NCBI GenBank assembly: GCA_964438735.1
Contig: CAYTLW010000108.1
Span: 1 to 26,871, forward strand
Reading direction: 5' to 3'
Origin: CAYTLW01 sp964438735
GTDB lineage: Bacteria > Myxococcota_A > UBA9042
DNA length: 26,871 bases
The notes under the pieces are model-generated. The model did not search any database. It was not told where the DNA came from and saw only the letters and a program-made list of their open reading frames with translations. Positions 1-8,140 of the stretch are shown one piece after another (positions within the stretch are counted from its first letter, which is position 1; every line of letters starts with the position of its first letter). Position numbers and translations under genes: made by a program.

Positions 1-533
1 CTACCTGGCTCGAGTCGTCGCGATGGGGTGACGTGGGGCTAAAGTCGAGCCTAGACAGCGGCCGCAACGTCGACGCCCCCTCCATTCCGCGCCGATATGT
101 CTGAGCCGAGGGGAGCCGGCGTTCCCACCAACGAAGTCGTCGCGACCCGAGGCGAGTCGAGGCGCGCGCGACCACCCTCCACCGGCCAACCACCCCAGGC
201 GCCGGTTGGGGGGCGGGTACAAGGATGGGGGTCCGGGGGAAACAACTGAGGCGACTCGCGAGCCGGCGAGTGAGTCGAGCGCCCCAGGCGCTCGAAGCCG
301 AAGGCGTTAGCGGTGAAGGCGTCCGGTTGCGAGCGCCACCTGCGGACCGGGGGCTCCGTGCGACGTCATCTCGTCATGGAAGGGCTGATCGCCCGGAGCC
401 CCCCTAGAGCTGGTTTCCCCCGGGAACATCTCGAATAAAGATGGCCATTCAAAAAACCAGAAGAACACCAGCACAACCACCACCCCCCAACCCCCCGTTT
501 GCGGATCGGCCCCAGCCCTGCCAAGCTTCCCCC
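1..533. other. Non-coding GC-rich leader with inverted repeats
   Basis: No convincing gene was found here; the short open frames have no recognisable domain and no good ribosome-binding site. The stretch is full of self-complementary segments. GGCTCGA at 7-13 pairs with TCGAGCC at 45-51. CGAGCGCC at 276-283 pairs with GGCGCTCG at 287-294 over a 3-base loop. A larger hairpin lies at 349-403. None is followed by a T run, so none looks like a standard terminator. No tRNA or rRNA pattern was seen. It may hold the promoter and leader of the FIST gene, or the end of an upstream locus. Confidence 0.5.
349..403. repeat. Long-loop hairpin upstream of the FIST gene
   Basis: A perfect 10-base inverted repeat, GGGGGCTCCG at 349-358 and CGGAGCCCCC at 394-403, is separated by a 35-base loop. 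It lies about 130 bases before the chosen FIST start. There is no T run on either side. It could be an RNA leader structure, an operator, or a chance feature of GC-rich DNA. Confidence 0.4.
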
Positions 534-1721
534 ATGCAGTGGTGTTCGGCCCTCTCCGAAGCGAGCGATATAAGCGCCGCTGTGGATGAGGCTGCGTCTG
601 CGGTTCGGGCGGCGCTGGGCGAGGGGGCGGCTGACCTGGTTGTGGTTGGCGTGACGCCGCATTACGCCTCGGAGTGGGCGCATCTGCCGGGTCTGATTCG
701 GCGGGCGCTGCCCGATTCGCTGGTGATTGGTGCCAGCGGCACCGGAGTCATCGGTGAAGGGCACGAAGTGGAGCAGCGACGTGGGTTGTCGTTGATGGCG
801 GCTTCGTTGCCTGGCGTGCGGTTGAAGCCTTTTCATATCGACGCCGGCGCGCTGCCTGCTGGCGACGACCCGCCATCGCTTTGGAGTCAGTTGATCGGCG
901 TGGATCCTGCGGACGCGCCGCATTTTCTGCTGATTCCAGATCCCCATACCTGTGACGTTGAACACCTGCTGCGGGGACTGGACCTGACCTATCCGGACGC
1001 GGTGAAGGTGGGCGGAAACGCCAGCGGTGGGGCGCTGCCGGGTTCCAACGCCATGTTCGCCGGCGACCGGGTGCACCACGTGGGCGTGGTGGGGGTCGCG
1101 TTCAGTGGCAATATCGCCATCGACGCCGTCGTCGCCCAGGGATGCCGTCCCATCGGCAAACCCATGCTGATCACCCGCTGTCAGGGCAGCATCGTGCACG
1201 AACTCAATGGCGAGGCTCCCGTGCACGTGTTGCGCCAGCTCTATGCGACCCTGGAGAGCCGGGATCGGCGCCTGTTCCGCAACTCGCTGTTCGCTGGCAT
1301 CGAGATGAATGGCGACAGAGAGGAGTACCAGCAGGGCGACTTCCTGATCCGCAATATCACCGGCATGGACCCCGAGGATGGCGCTGTGTCCATCGCGGCG
1401 TTGGCGGGCCAGTGGCAGGTGCTGCAGTTCCACCTGCGAGACGCGCGCACATCGGCCGAAGACGTCACAGAGATGCTGCAGCGCTACGCGACCTTCGATC
1501 GACCGGTGGGCGGGGCGCTGCTCTTTTCGTGCGTCGGACGGGGGCTGAATCTCTACAGTCGACCGGATCACGACACGGACATCTTCGCCGAACTCCTGCC
1601 GGACGTACCCCTGGGCGGTTTCTTCAGCAACGGCGAGATCGGTCCCGTGGACGGACACTCCTTCCTGCACGGATACACCAGCGTATTCGCTCTGTTCCGA
1701 CCAGCGCACGACGAAGGCTGA
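534..1721 (+). CDS. FIST domain-containing sensory protein
   Basis: This 395-residue protein resembles the stand-alone FIST (FIST_N plus FIST_C) family, thought to bind small ligands such as amino acids in signal transduction. The N-terminal half carries the family-like run around ADLVVVGVTPHYA and a GASGTGVIGEG segment. The C-terminal half carries GALLFSCVGRG near residue 327 and GGFFSNGEIGP near the end. No signal peptide, membrane segment or output domain is visible, so it is probably cytoplasmic and signals through a partner. The frame extends upstream to an ATG at 441, but that adds a proline-rich, non-family-like stretch. The ATG at 534 gives the usual family start (MQWCSALSEA), although neither start has a strong ribosome-binding site. 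Family assignment is fairly sure; the ligand is unknown. Confidence 0.85.
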   Translation: MQWCSALSEASDISAAVDEAASAVRAALGEGAADLVVVGVTPHYASEWAHLPGLIRRALPDSLVIGASGTGVIGEGHEVEQRRGLSLMAASLPGVRLKPFHIDAGALPAGDDPPSLWSQLIGVDPADAPHFLLIPDPHTCDVEHLLRGLDLTYPDAVKVGGNASGGALPGSNAMFAGDRVHHVGVVGVAFSGNIAIDAVVAQGCRPIGKPMLITRCQGSIVHELNGEAPVHVLRQLYATLESRDRRLFRNSLFAGIEMNGDREEYQQGDFLIRNITGMDPEDGAVSIAALAGQWQVLQFHLRDARTSAEDVTEMLQRYATFDRPVGGALLFSCVGRGLNLYSRPDHDTDIFAELLPDVPLGGFFSNGEIGPVDGHSFLHGYTSVFALFRPAHDEG

Positions 1722-1814
1722 GGCACCGCGTCTATGTGCCGGCGGCGGCGCTCCAGGGTTTGCCCTTGGGCGTGGTCTGCGCATGGGCTACGCTGGCCGC
1801 CGAGGAGGCCTTGA

Positions 1815-4553
1815 GTGGGGGCGATGAGCCGGACGTTCGCATGGGCGGGAGCGCTGCTGTTCATGGCGGCGTGCTCGAGCCCCACTCCGGGCGGCGGCGG
1901 AGCCCTGTCCATCGCATTCGCCGGCAGTGACGGATTCGCCACCAGCGACGGATTGGGCGATGGAGTCAACGGCCCACTGGACGTGCATGGCGCTGGCGTG
2001 AGCGACGGCAAGCTGGCAGCGTCGGATGGGCCATCCGGCGGCAACGGCGAGGGTGGCGCCACGAGCGATGGCGGCGAACCGCAGAGCGATGGGCTGGTCG
2101 CAGACGGCGGCGCAGCGGGCATGACGGATGCCAAAGCCAAGGACGGCGTGATGGTCGACGCCGGGCCACAGGACGTCGTCATCGGCAAAGACGTCGGGGT
2201 GACCGATGCCAGCAAGAAGGACACGGTCATCAAGGACGCCGGCAAGAAGGATGTGCCGCCCAAGGATACTGGGCCGAAGCCCGAGTGCCTGATCGACAAC
2301 GACTGCCCAAAGGGGCTCTGCGTGGCCGAGAAGTGCTGCCCCACCAAGGAGCAGGCGTGCGGCAACATCTGCTGCAAGACCGCGCATGTCTGCTTCGCCC
2401 AGGCGTGTGTGAAGCCGGGCAAGTTGTGCACCTCGGCCGCCGACTGCGGCAAGGGCAAGTACTGTGAACTCGAGCTCGGCAAGGGCCTCAAGCCCCCTGG
2501 CGGCGGCGGTCAGCCAGGACAGGTCTGTCTGAAGAAGACGCCAAAGGTCGGCCGCTGCCTCAACCTGCCGCCGAAGTGCAAGCCGGGCGCGCCGCCACCC
2601 GCCGATGGCTCCTGCCTTCCCGCCTGCATCTGGAAGCCGCCTGCCGGCAAACTCGACCCGGTGGTGGAGTGGCAATGGGGGCCGGTGGCCAAGACGGCGC
2701 CCAACGATACGGACGTCTGGTCCACCCCGACGGTGGGCCGCATCTACGACAGCAATTGCGATGGCAAGATCAACGAATTGGACCCTCCTGTGGTGGTCTT
2801 CGTGTCGAGTAACTCCAAGCAGACCTGTTGTTCTTGCGGCGGCGCCAAGCTGGCCTGTCGCAACGGCTGGCTGCGCATGTTGGACGGCGCCTCCGGCAAG
2901 GAGATCTGGTCCCTGCACAAGGCGTTCCCGGGCTCCAAGGGATTCGCTGGCATGTCCACGGCCATCGGCGACGTCACTGGTGACGGCAAGATCGACATCG
3001 TCGCCATGACCGGCGAAGGGCGGGTCGCGGTCATCGACCGCAACGCCAAGGTGCTGTCCGTGAGCACCCAGGCGGTGCCGGGCCAGGGCACGGGCGCGTT
3101 CGGCTGGGGTGGCGGCCTGGCGCTCGCCGATATGGAGGGCGACGGCAAGGTGGAGATTGGTTTCGGTGCCACGGTCTTCACGTTCGACGGCGGCAAGCTG
3201 GTGCACAAGTTCACCGGCAAGGGAGGCACCGCGGGCGCCGCCAACAAGTCCCTGAGCCTGTTCTCCGACCTCGACCTGAAGAAGGATGGCCACCTCGAAC
3301 TGGTCACGGGCAACACCGCCTATCGCGCCAATGGCGCCGTGTTCTGGAAGGCCAGCGTACCGGACGGCTTCCCCGCCATCGGCGACTTCGACAAGGACGG
3401 CAAGCCCGAGGTGGCGGTGGTCTCCGGCGGCCAGTTGTGGCTGGTGGAGGGCAACACGGGGCAGGTGGAGTTGGGACCGCTGAAGCTGCCGGGTTCCGGC
3501 TCGGGGGGGCCGCCGACGGTGGCCGACTTCGACGGCGATGGCATCGCGGAGGTGGGCGTGGCCATGCGCCAATTCTATGTCGCCGCCAAACCAGACTATG
3601 CCGCCAAGAAGCTGAAATTGATGTGGAAGACCGCCAACCACGACCTCAGCTCTTCGGTCACCGGCTCGACCGTCTTCGACTTCGAGGGCGACGGCGCAGC
3701 CGAGGTCATCTACAACGACGAGTGCTTCTTGTGGGTCTATGACGGCAAGACCGGCAAGGTCCGCTTCGCCGCATTGACCACGTCTTTTACCGCCACCGAA
3801 GCGTCCCTGGTGGCCGACGTGGACGGCGACGGGCAGGCCGAGATGATCCTCATGAGCAATGGGGCCAACCCCTCCGGCAGCGGCTGGAAATGCAATGTCT
3901 CGCCCTGGAACAAGCCCGATCCGGCCAACAATCGCCCGGCGTGGAAGCCGCCGAAGGGCCAGAAGGCGTACCGCGGCATCCGCGTCTTCGGCAGCGCGAG
4001 CTCTGGCTGGGTGGGTACGCGCACGCTCTGGAGCCAGCATACGTACCATGTGACCAACATCTGCGATGACCGCGACAGCGCATGCGTCAAGCCAAATATC
4101 TACGGCAGCGTGCCCAAAGCCGAGACCCCAAACTGGACGCTGAAGTGGCTCAACAACTTCCGCCAGAACGTGCAGGACAAGGGCATCTTTGATGCGCCGG
4201 ACGCCACGGTGAGCCTGATCGTCGGCTGCGGCGATACCATCGAGCTGCACGCCATGGTGCGCAATCTGGGTCTGGCGCTGCTGCCGGCGGGCGTGCAGGT
4301 CAGCTTCTGGTTCGAGCACAAGGGCGTGGTCAAGAAGCTGGCGCAGAAGAAGACGCCCACCGCGCTCTACCCTGGCCAGTCGGTACAGGTGAGCTACGTG
4401 ACCACCAAGAAGGACGGTGTGGCCGAGACGGACGCCTTCCAGGCGCGCATCGAGGTGGACAAGAAGAAGCCCCTCTTCCACGAGTGCAATGAAAAGAACA
4501 ATGTCTCGCAGTGGACTGCGGCGCCCTGCTTCAAGAATCCCCTGCGCTACTGA
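1815..4553 (+). CDS. Lipoprotein with Cys-rich block, FG-GAP-type repeats and CARDB-like C-terminus
   Basis: This 912-residue predicted surface lipoprotein starts at GTG 1815, six bases after AGGAGG at 1803-1808; the ATG at 1824 is too far from that site. The signal peptide ends in FMAAC with Cys20. A long Gly/Asp/Lys-rich tether follows (to about residue 157), then a Cys-rich block (about 158-275). From about 310 to 690 there are seven or eight repeats of the FG-GAP/VCBS type, seen as DVTGDGKID, DFDKDGKPE, DFDGDGIAE and DVDGDGQAE, which predict a calcium-binding beta-propeller. The last 110 residues look like a CARDB-type beta-sandwich. No catalytic motif is visible, so binding or adhesion is the likeliest role. 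It lies 93 bases after the FIST gene and may be cotranscribed, though the functions are not obviously linked. Confidence 0.88.
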   Translation: MGAMSRTFAWAGALLFMAACSSPTPGGGGALSIAFAGSDGFATSDGLGDGVNGPLDVHGAGVSDGKLAASDGPSGGNGEGGATSDGGEPQSDGLVADGGAAGMTDAKAKDGVMVDAGPQDVVIGKDVGVTDASKKDTVIKDAGKKDVPPKDTGPKPECLIDNDCPKGLCVAEKCCPTKEQACGNICCKTAHVCFAQACVKPGKLCTSAADCGKGKYCELELGKGLKPPGGGGQPGQVCLKKTPKVGRCLNLPPKCKPGAPPPADGSCLPACIWKPPAGKLDPVVEWQWGPVAKTAPNDTDVWSTPTVGRIYDSNCDGKINELDPPVVVFVSSNSKQTCCSCGGAKLACRNGWLRMLDGASGKEIWSLHKAFPGSKGFAGMSTAIGDVTGDGKIDIVAMTGEGRVAVIDRNAKVLSVSTQAVPGQGTGAFGWGGGLALADMEGDGKVEIGFGATVFTFDGGKLVHKFTGKGGTAGAANKSLSLFSDLDLKKDGHLELVTGNTAYRANGAVFWKASVPDGFPAIGDFDKDGKPEVAVVSGGQLWLVEGNTGQVELGPLKLPGSGSGGPPTVADFDGDGIAEVGVAMRQFYVAAKPDYAAKKLKLMWKTANHDLSSSVTGSTVFDFEGDGAAEVIYNDECFLWVYDGKTGKVRFAALTTSFTATEASLVADVDGDGQAEMILMSNGANPSGSGWKCNVSPWNKPDPANNRPAWKPPKGQKAYRGIRVFGSASSGWVGTRTLWSQHTYHVTNICDDRDSACVKPNIYGSVPKAETPNWTLKWLNNFRQNVQDKGIFDAPDATVSLIVGCGDTIELHAMVRNLGLALLPAGVQVSFWFEHKGVVKKLAQKKTPTALYPGQSVQVSYVTTKKDGVAETDAFQARIEVDKKKPLFHECNEKNNVSQWTAAPCFKNPLRY

Positions 4554-4561
4554 TCAGGGAC

Positions 4562-4609
4562 GGCCGTGATTCGCCAAGGCCGTGATTCGCCAAGGCCGTG
4601 ATTCGCCAA
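4562..4609. repeat. Three tandem copies of a 16-bp repeat
   Basis: The unit GGCCGTGATTCGCCAA occurs three times without a break, at 4562-4577, 4578-4593 and 4594-4609, followed by a degenerate GGacctGATgCGCC. It sits in the 83-base gap between two convergent genes. Each copy starts with the self-complementary GGCC, so neighbouring copies could fold. The repeat count is probably variable between strains. Confidence 0.9.
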
Positions 4610-4636
4610 GGACCTGATGCGCCGGGACCGTCGCGC

Positions 4637-6319
4637 TCAGGCGGTGAGCGTGGCGTCGAAGTGGTCGCTCTTGCCGGTCGTGGCGCCCATCTCGTCACCG
4701 ACCTTGTGACGCTTGGGCTGGCTGGACCAGACCTGCAGCCGCCAGCCCAGACCTGCCGCCGAGGCCACGCGACAGCGAACCCGCAGGTCCTTCGCGGTGG
4801 GTCGCGCCAGGCTCAGACGGCCCTTCCAAGTGCCGCCATCTCGCTGCATGGACACCATCTGCGGTGGGCGACCCTTGCCGAAGAGCACCATCAAAACCAC
4901 CTGCGCCTCGTCGCTCACCGAGCCCATCAAGACGAACTCGAACTCGAGGTTGATGCGCTTGTCCACCATGGGCACGGCGCGCCTGGGCAATCTCCGGGCG
5001 CCGGATGCCGGTCGCGGCGCGGGGCGCGGCTTGGGGGTCTGCGCCCGCGTCCTCGGCTTGGGTGTGGGCTTGCGTCGAGCGCGTTCGGGTTGGGTAATGT
5101 CGCCGACCTTGTCCGGCGTCGGCGTCGTCACGGTGACCCGAACCGGCCGGACCATGGCCACTGCGGGCACACCGATGGCGGTCGGTTCCACGCTGTCCAG
5201 GGACTCCGCCAGGACCGCGGCCCGCACTGCGGTGCCGGTGGCCTCCATGACCGCGTGGCCGGTGCCCGTGGCCGCGCGCAGGGTCGCTGGGGATGGTTGG
5301 TGGACCACCTCCAGCTTCATCATCTCCTGTTCGGATCCGGTGCGCCACGTCTCGGAGTCGCCGTCATCGTCCACGGCCGAGACGCCGATGGCCGTGTTGT
5401 CGGACGCCTCCGGCGCCATTGAAGCATCGCGCAGCAACGCCTCGACGAGTGTGGCCGCCTGGGCGGCGTTACCCGGCCGCCGCGTCGGATCCTTGTTCAT
5501 GAGCACTTCGATCAACTGCTGCAGCGCCTTGCCGCAGGAGAGATCGGGTCGTAGCGCAATGATGGAAGGCACCGGCAGTCGCAGGTGGGCGGTCAGCAGG
5601 TCCATGGGCCGTTTGCCCGTAAACGGCGGACGTCCGTTGATCATCTCAAACAGGATGGCGCCCATGGCGTACAGGTCGGCGGGCGGGCCGACCGCTTCGC
5701 CATGAATCTGCTCCGGGGGCATGTAGGCGGGCGTGCCGACGATGACGCCGCTGCCGGTGAGCGACTCCATGGCGCCGCTGCTCTCGTCCCGAGCCAGCCC
5801 ATAGTCGATGACCCGTGCGTCGATGTCGCCCTTGTCATTCTTGCACAGGAAGATGTTGGACGGCTTGAGATCGCGATGTACGACGCCCCGGCTGTGGGCG
5901 TCGAATAGCGCCGAGAACACCTGCGAGGCGATGCGCACCGCGTTGCCCAGTGGCAGGCGCACGACGGCGTCGAGCTCATCGCGCAGCTCGCGGCCTTCGA
6001 GCAGCTCCATGACCAGGTAGGCCAGGCCGTCGCCGGTGTGGCCGTAGTCGTACATGCGCACCGAATGTGGATGATCCAGCCTGGCAAGCAGACGCGCTTC
6101 GCGTCGGAATCGCCGGATCCATCGGACGTTGTCGGCGCTCTCGGTGGCGATGGTCTTGACGGCCACCGGCAGCTCATCGCTCAGGCGGATGGCGCGATAG
6201 ACGAGCCCGTTGGCGCCGCGGCCCAGGACGGACTCCACTCGGTACTGCTTGCCCAGCGTCTGCCCGATCAGGGGCGCCTGTTCTGCGCTTGCAAGAGCCA
6301 CGACTTCACCTGGCGCCAT
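4637..6319 (-). CDS. Hanks-type serine/threonine protein kinase
   Basis: This 560-residue protein has a kinase domain at about residues 26-295. The glycine loop is LGRGANGLVY, with catalytic Lys55 in AVK, HRD at 148-150, Asn155, and PPEQ in place of APE. The magnesium motif is DYG (172-174), a conservative change from DFG, so it should be active. A 140-residue Thr/Pro/Arg-rich linker follows, holding TAIGVSAV (309-316) and TAIGVPAV (380-387). A compact C-terminal region of about 100 residues that I do not recognise ends the protein. There is no membrane segment, so unlike PknB-type receptors it looks cytoplasmic. The ATG at 6319 lacks a clear ribosome-binding site; a GTG six codons later, preceded by AGGTGA, is an alternative. 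Substrates are unknown. Confidence 0.93.
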   Translation of the reverse strand: MAPGEVVALASAEQAPLIGQTLGKQYRVESVLGRGANGLVYRAIRLSDELPVAVKTIATESADNVRWIRRFRREARLLARLDHPHSVRMYDYGHTGDGLAYLVMELLEGRELRDELDAVVRLPLGNAVRIASQVFSALFDAHSRGVVHRDLKPSNIFLCKNDKGDIDARVIDYGLARDESSGAMESLTGSGVIVGTPAYMPPEQIHGEAVGPPADLYAMGAILFEMINGRPPFTGKRPMDLLTAHLRLPVPSIIALRPDLSCGKALQQLIEVLMNKDPTRRPGNAAQAATLVEALLRDASMAPEASDNTAIGVSAVDDDGDSETWRTGSEQEMMKLEVVHQPSPATLRAATGTGHAVMEATGTAVRAAVLAESLDSVEPTAIGVPAVAMVRPVRVTVTTPTPDKVGDITQPERARRKPTPKPRTRAQTPKPRPAPRPASGARRLPRRAVPMVDKRINLEFEFVLMGSVSDEAQVVLMVLFGKGRPPQMVSMQRDGGTWKGRLSLARPTAKDLRVRCRVASAAGLGWRLQVWSSQPKRHKVGDEMGATTGKSDHFDATLTA

Positions 6320-6587
6320 CCGAAGGATCGGGGAGAACTCGAACCAGCGCGGGGCGGCATGTACCCCCCGCGCCGGCGGCAGGGCTGGCGCAGGGGTCGA
6401 GCATAGTCCGCCAAGGAAATCGCGGCCAGAGCCAAGCGACCTCCGGGGCCCCTTAAACGTGCCCGTGAGGCCATGAGTGATCGTACATTCATGTCAGAGC
6501 CGACCGCCAACCGGGGCTGGCTTGCCGCGCGCGACCGCGACATGTCACCCTTGGCCAAGCCATCCAACGACCCCGGGGGATTCTCGC

Positions 6588-7316
6588 ATGGCCACACCAC
6601 CCGCCACCCAGCGCATCTTGGACGCCATCCAGGAGACCACCGCAGCGGGCCGAGAACCGCTGGTCGTCTTCGATCTGGACAGCACGCTCTATGACGATCG
6701 CCTGCGCACGCTGCGCATTCTGCACGAGTTCGGCTACGAGCACGCGAACTCGAGGCCGGAATTCCTGAAGGCGGTCTGCACCGTCGGCATCGCCGACATG
6801 CCCTACCGGGTCGTGGACGCCGTGCGCAATATGGGATTCGACGACAAGGCGCTGTTGGACGAGGTCCTGCAGTACTGGCGGGACCGCTTCTTTACAAGCG
6901 ATTACGTGCACTACGACCTCCCCACACCGGGCGCAGCCGCGATCATGAGGCTGCTGATGTCGGCAGGGGCCATGGCCGTCTGCCTGACGGGACGCGCGGC
7001 AGCACCCATGCTGGCCGGCACCATCGCCACCCTGCAGCGCGACGGCCTGCCCGTTGGCTCCGCGGACTGCCGCCTGATCCTCAAGCCCGCCACCAGGGAC
7101 AGCGATGAGTTCTACAAGGGGCAGGTGATCAATCGCCTCAAGATCAGCGGCACGGTGGTCGCCGCCTTCGATAACGAGCCCGGCATCTGCAACATGCTGC
7201 GCAAGTCCTGCCCTGACGCGTCTGTATTTCACGTGGCCACAACGTGGACCGTGGACGCGCCTGAGCTCGATCCTGAAGTGCTGGTCATCTCCGACTTCAA
7301 GGCCCTGCTCACGTAA
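6588..7316 (+). CDS. HAD-superfamily hydrolase
   Basis: This 242-residue protein carries all four haloacid dehalogenase-superfamily motifs. Motif I is FDLDST with nucleophile Asp29 and Asp31; motif II is LTGR at 133-136; a candidate motif III Lys is Lys177; motif IV is FDNEP at 194-198. DxDST suggests a phosphatase rather than a dehalogenase, but the substrate cannot be told. A cap region lies between motifs I and II. No signal peptide is present. The ATG at 6588 follows GGGGGA (6575-6580) at 7 bases; the longer frame from 6477 adds no conserved residues. The next gene begins 20 bases downstream, so the two are probably one operon. It is divergent from the kinase across 268 bases with no clear terminator or gene. 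Confidence 0.88.
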   Translation: MATPPATQRILDAIQETTAAGREPLVVFDLDSTLYDDRLRTLRILHEFGYEHANSRPEFLKAVCTVGIADMPYRVVDAVRNMGFDDKALLDEVLQYWRDRFFTSDYVHYDLPTPGAAAIMRLLMSAGAMAVCLTGRAAAPMLAGTIATLQRDGLPVGSADCRLILKPATRDSDEFYKGQVINRLKISGTVVAAFDNEPGICNMLRKSCPDASVFHVATTWTVDAPELDPEVLVISDFKALLT

Positions 7317-7336
7317 CGCATTCGCTGGAGGCGACC

Positions 7337-8137
7337 ATGGACAAGGTCTGCAAGCTCGCCACGTTGCTGGCGCTCTCTGCGTTGCTGACGTTGGGCTGCG
7401 ACCGCGCAAGAGACGCGGCCGAATCGGCCCATGCCGCGACCCGCTCGATGCTGTCGGTGGACGAACCGAAGGCCGTGACGGCGGTGGTGGCGGAAGCGCC
7501 GAGGCCGCCTTCGGCCGAGGATAAGCGCCGCGAGAAGCTGGCGTTGGAGTGGCGGGTCATCGCGATCGCGAGCGCGTTCACGTCCAAGGGTCGCGCTCGC
7601 GAGGATGCGCTCAGCAAGCAGTTTCCCTGGAAGGTCGGGATATTCGAGGACAATGGCGACAACACATATGACCGCGTGATCATCGATCACGACCGCGACG
7701 GCAAGGTCGATGAGACCTGGCGTTGGGTCGACGGTCGCTGGACACGTCGCGACGGCCGGGTCGCGTGGGGCGGCAAGGATTGGGTGCCCGCGGCGTCCAT
7801 GAAACCCGGCGACTCGCAAGCTCCAGTGAAGAAAGACGCGGCGACGATCTATCTGCGCATGGCGGCGACGATGCGGGATCAGGCGGCGACGGACTACGAG
7901 GTCCGCGACTACCTGGCCGGTGACGGGCCGCGATTCGACCTCAAGGACACGGACTGGGATGCCAGGTGGGACCTGGCGGAGGTGGATCGCGACCGGGATG
8001 GCAAGGTCGATGAGACCTGGACCTGTCGCGACGGCCTTGTCACGCGCCGCGTGAAGGCCCGACGGCAGGTCTTCGAGTTCCGTAACGGCGACTGGGTGGA
8101 GAAGGGTGGTGCCAAGGCTCCGGCGGAGGCCCCATGA
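7337..8137 (+). CDS. Small lipoprotein with two DRDGKVDETW repeats
   Basis: This 266-residue lipoprotein starts at ATG 7337, five bases after GGAGG (7327-7331). The signal peptide ends in LTLGC with Cys21. The residue after Cys is Asp, which in Enterobacteria marks inner-membrane retention; none of the other seven lipoprotein signals in the window has Asp there. The body has a charged helical stretch (about 25-100), then two copies of a unit centred on DRDGKVDETW (near residues 117 and 218), each followed by a short strand and RDG. The DxDxDG-like loop resembles a single EF-hand or dockerin-type calcium site. No known family is recognised. Its stop lies three bases from the stop of the convergent peptidase gene, leaving no room for a terminator between them. 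Confidence 0.8.
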   Translation: MDKVCKLATLLALSALLTLGCDRARDAAESAHAATRSMLSVDEPKAVTAVVAEAPRPPSAEDKRREKLALEWRVIAIASAFTSKGRAREDALSKQFPWKVGIFEDNGDNTYDRVIIDHDRDGKVDETWRWVDGRWTRRDGRVAWGGKDWVPAASMKPGDSQAPVKKDAATIYLRMAATMRDQAATDYEVRDYLAGDGPRFDLKDTDWDARWDLAEVDRDRDGKVDETWTCRDGLVTRRVKARRQVFEFRNGDWVEKGGAKAPAEAP

Positions 8138-8140
8138 GAC

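Noticed and set aside
1..440. A tRNA or other structured RNA gene in the hairpin-rich start of the window.
   Set aside because: No cloverleaf, T-loop or CCA pattern was found; only isolated hairpins.
366..1784. A 472-codon minus-strand open frame opposite the FIST gene.
   Set aside because: No recognisable domain; the plus strand encodes a well-formed FIST protein.
1788..4481. An 897-codon open frame on the minus strand opposite the FG-GAP lipoprotein.
   Set aside because: It is a GC-driven shadow of the plus-strand gene; it has no domain, no ribosome-binding site and Arg/His/Ala-rich composition, while the plus strand has clear repeats and a lipobox.
4637..6319. Possible pseudokinase because DFG is replaced by DYG.
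   Set aside because: Lys55, HRD, Asn155 and the DYG Asp are all present, and Tyr at this place is tolerated in active kinases.
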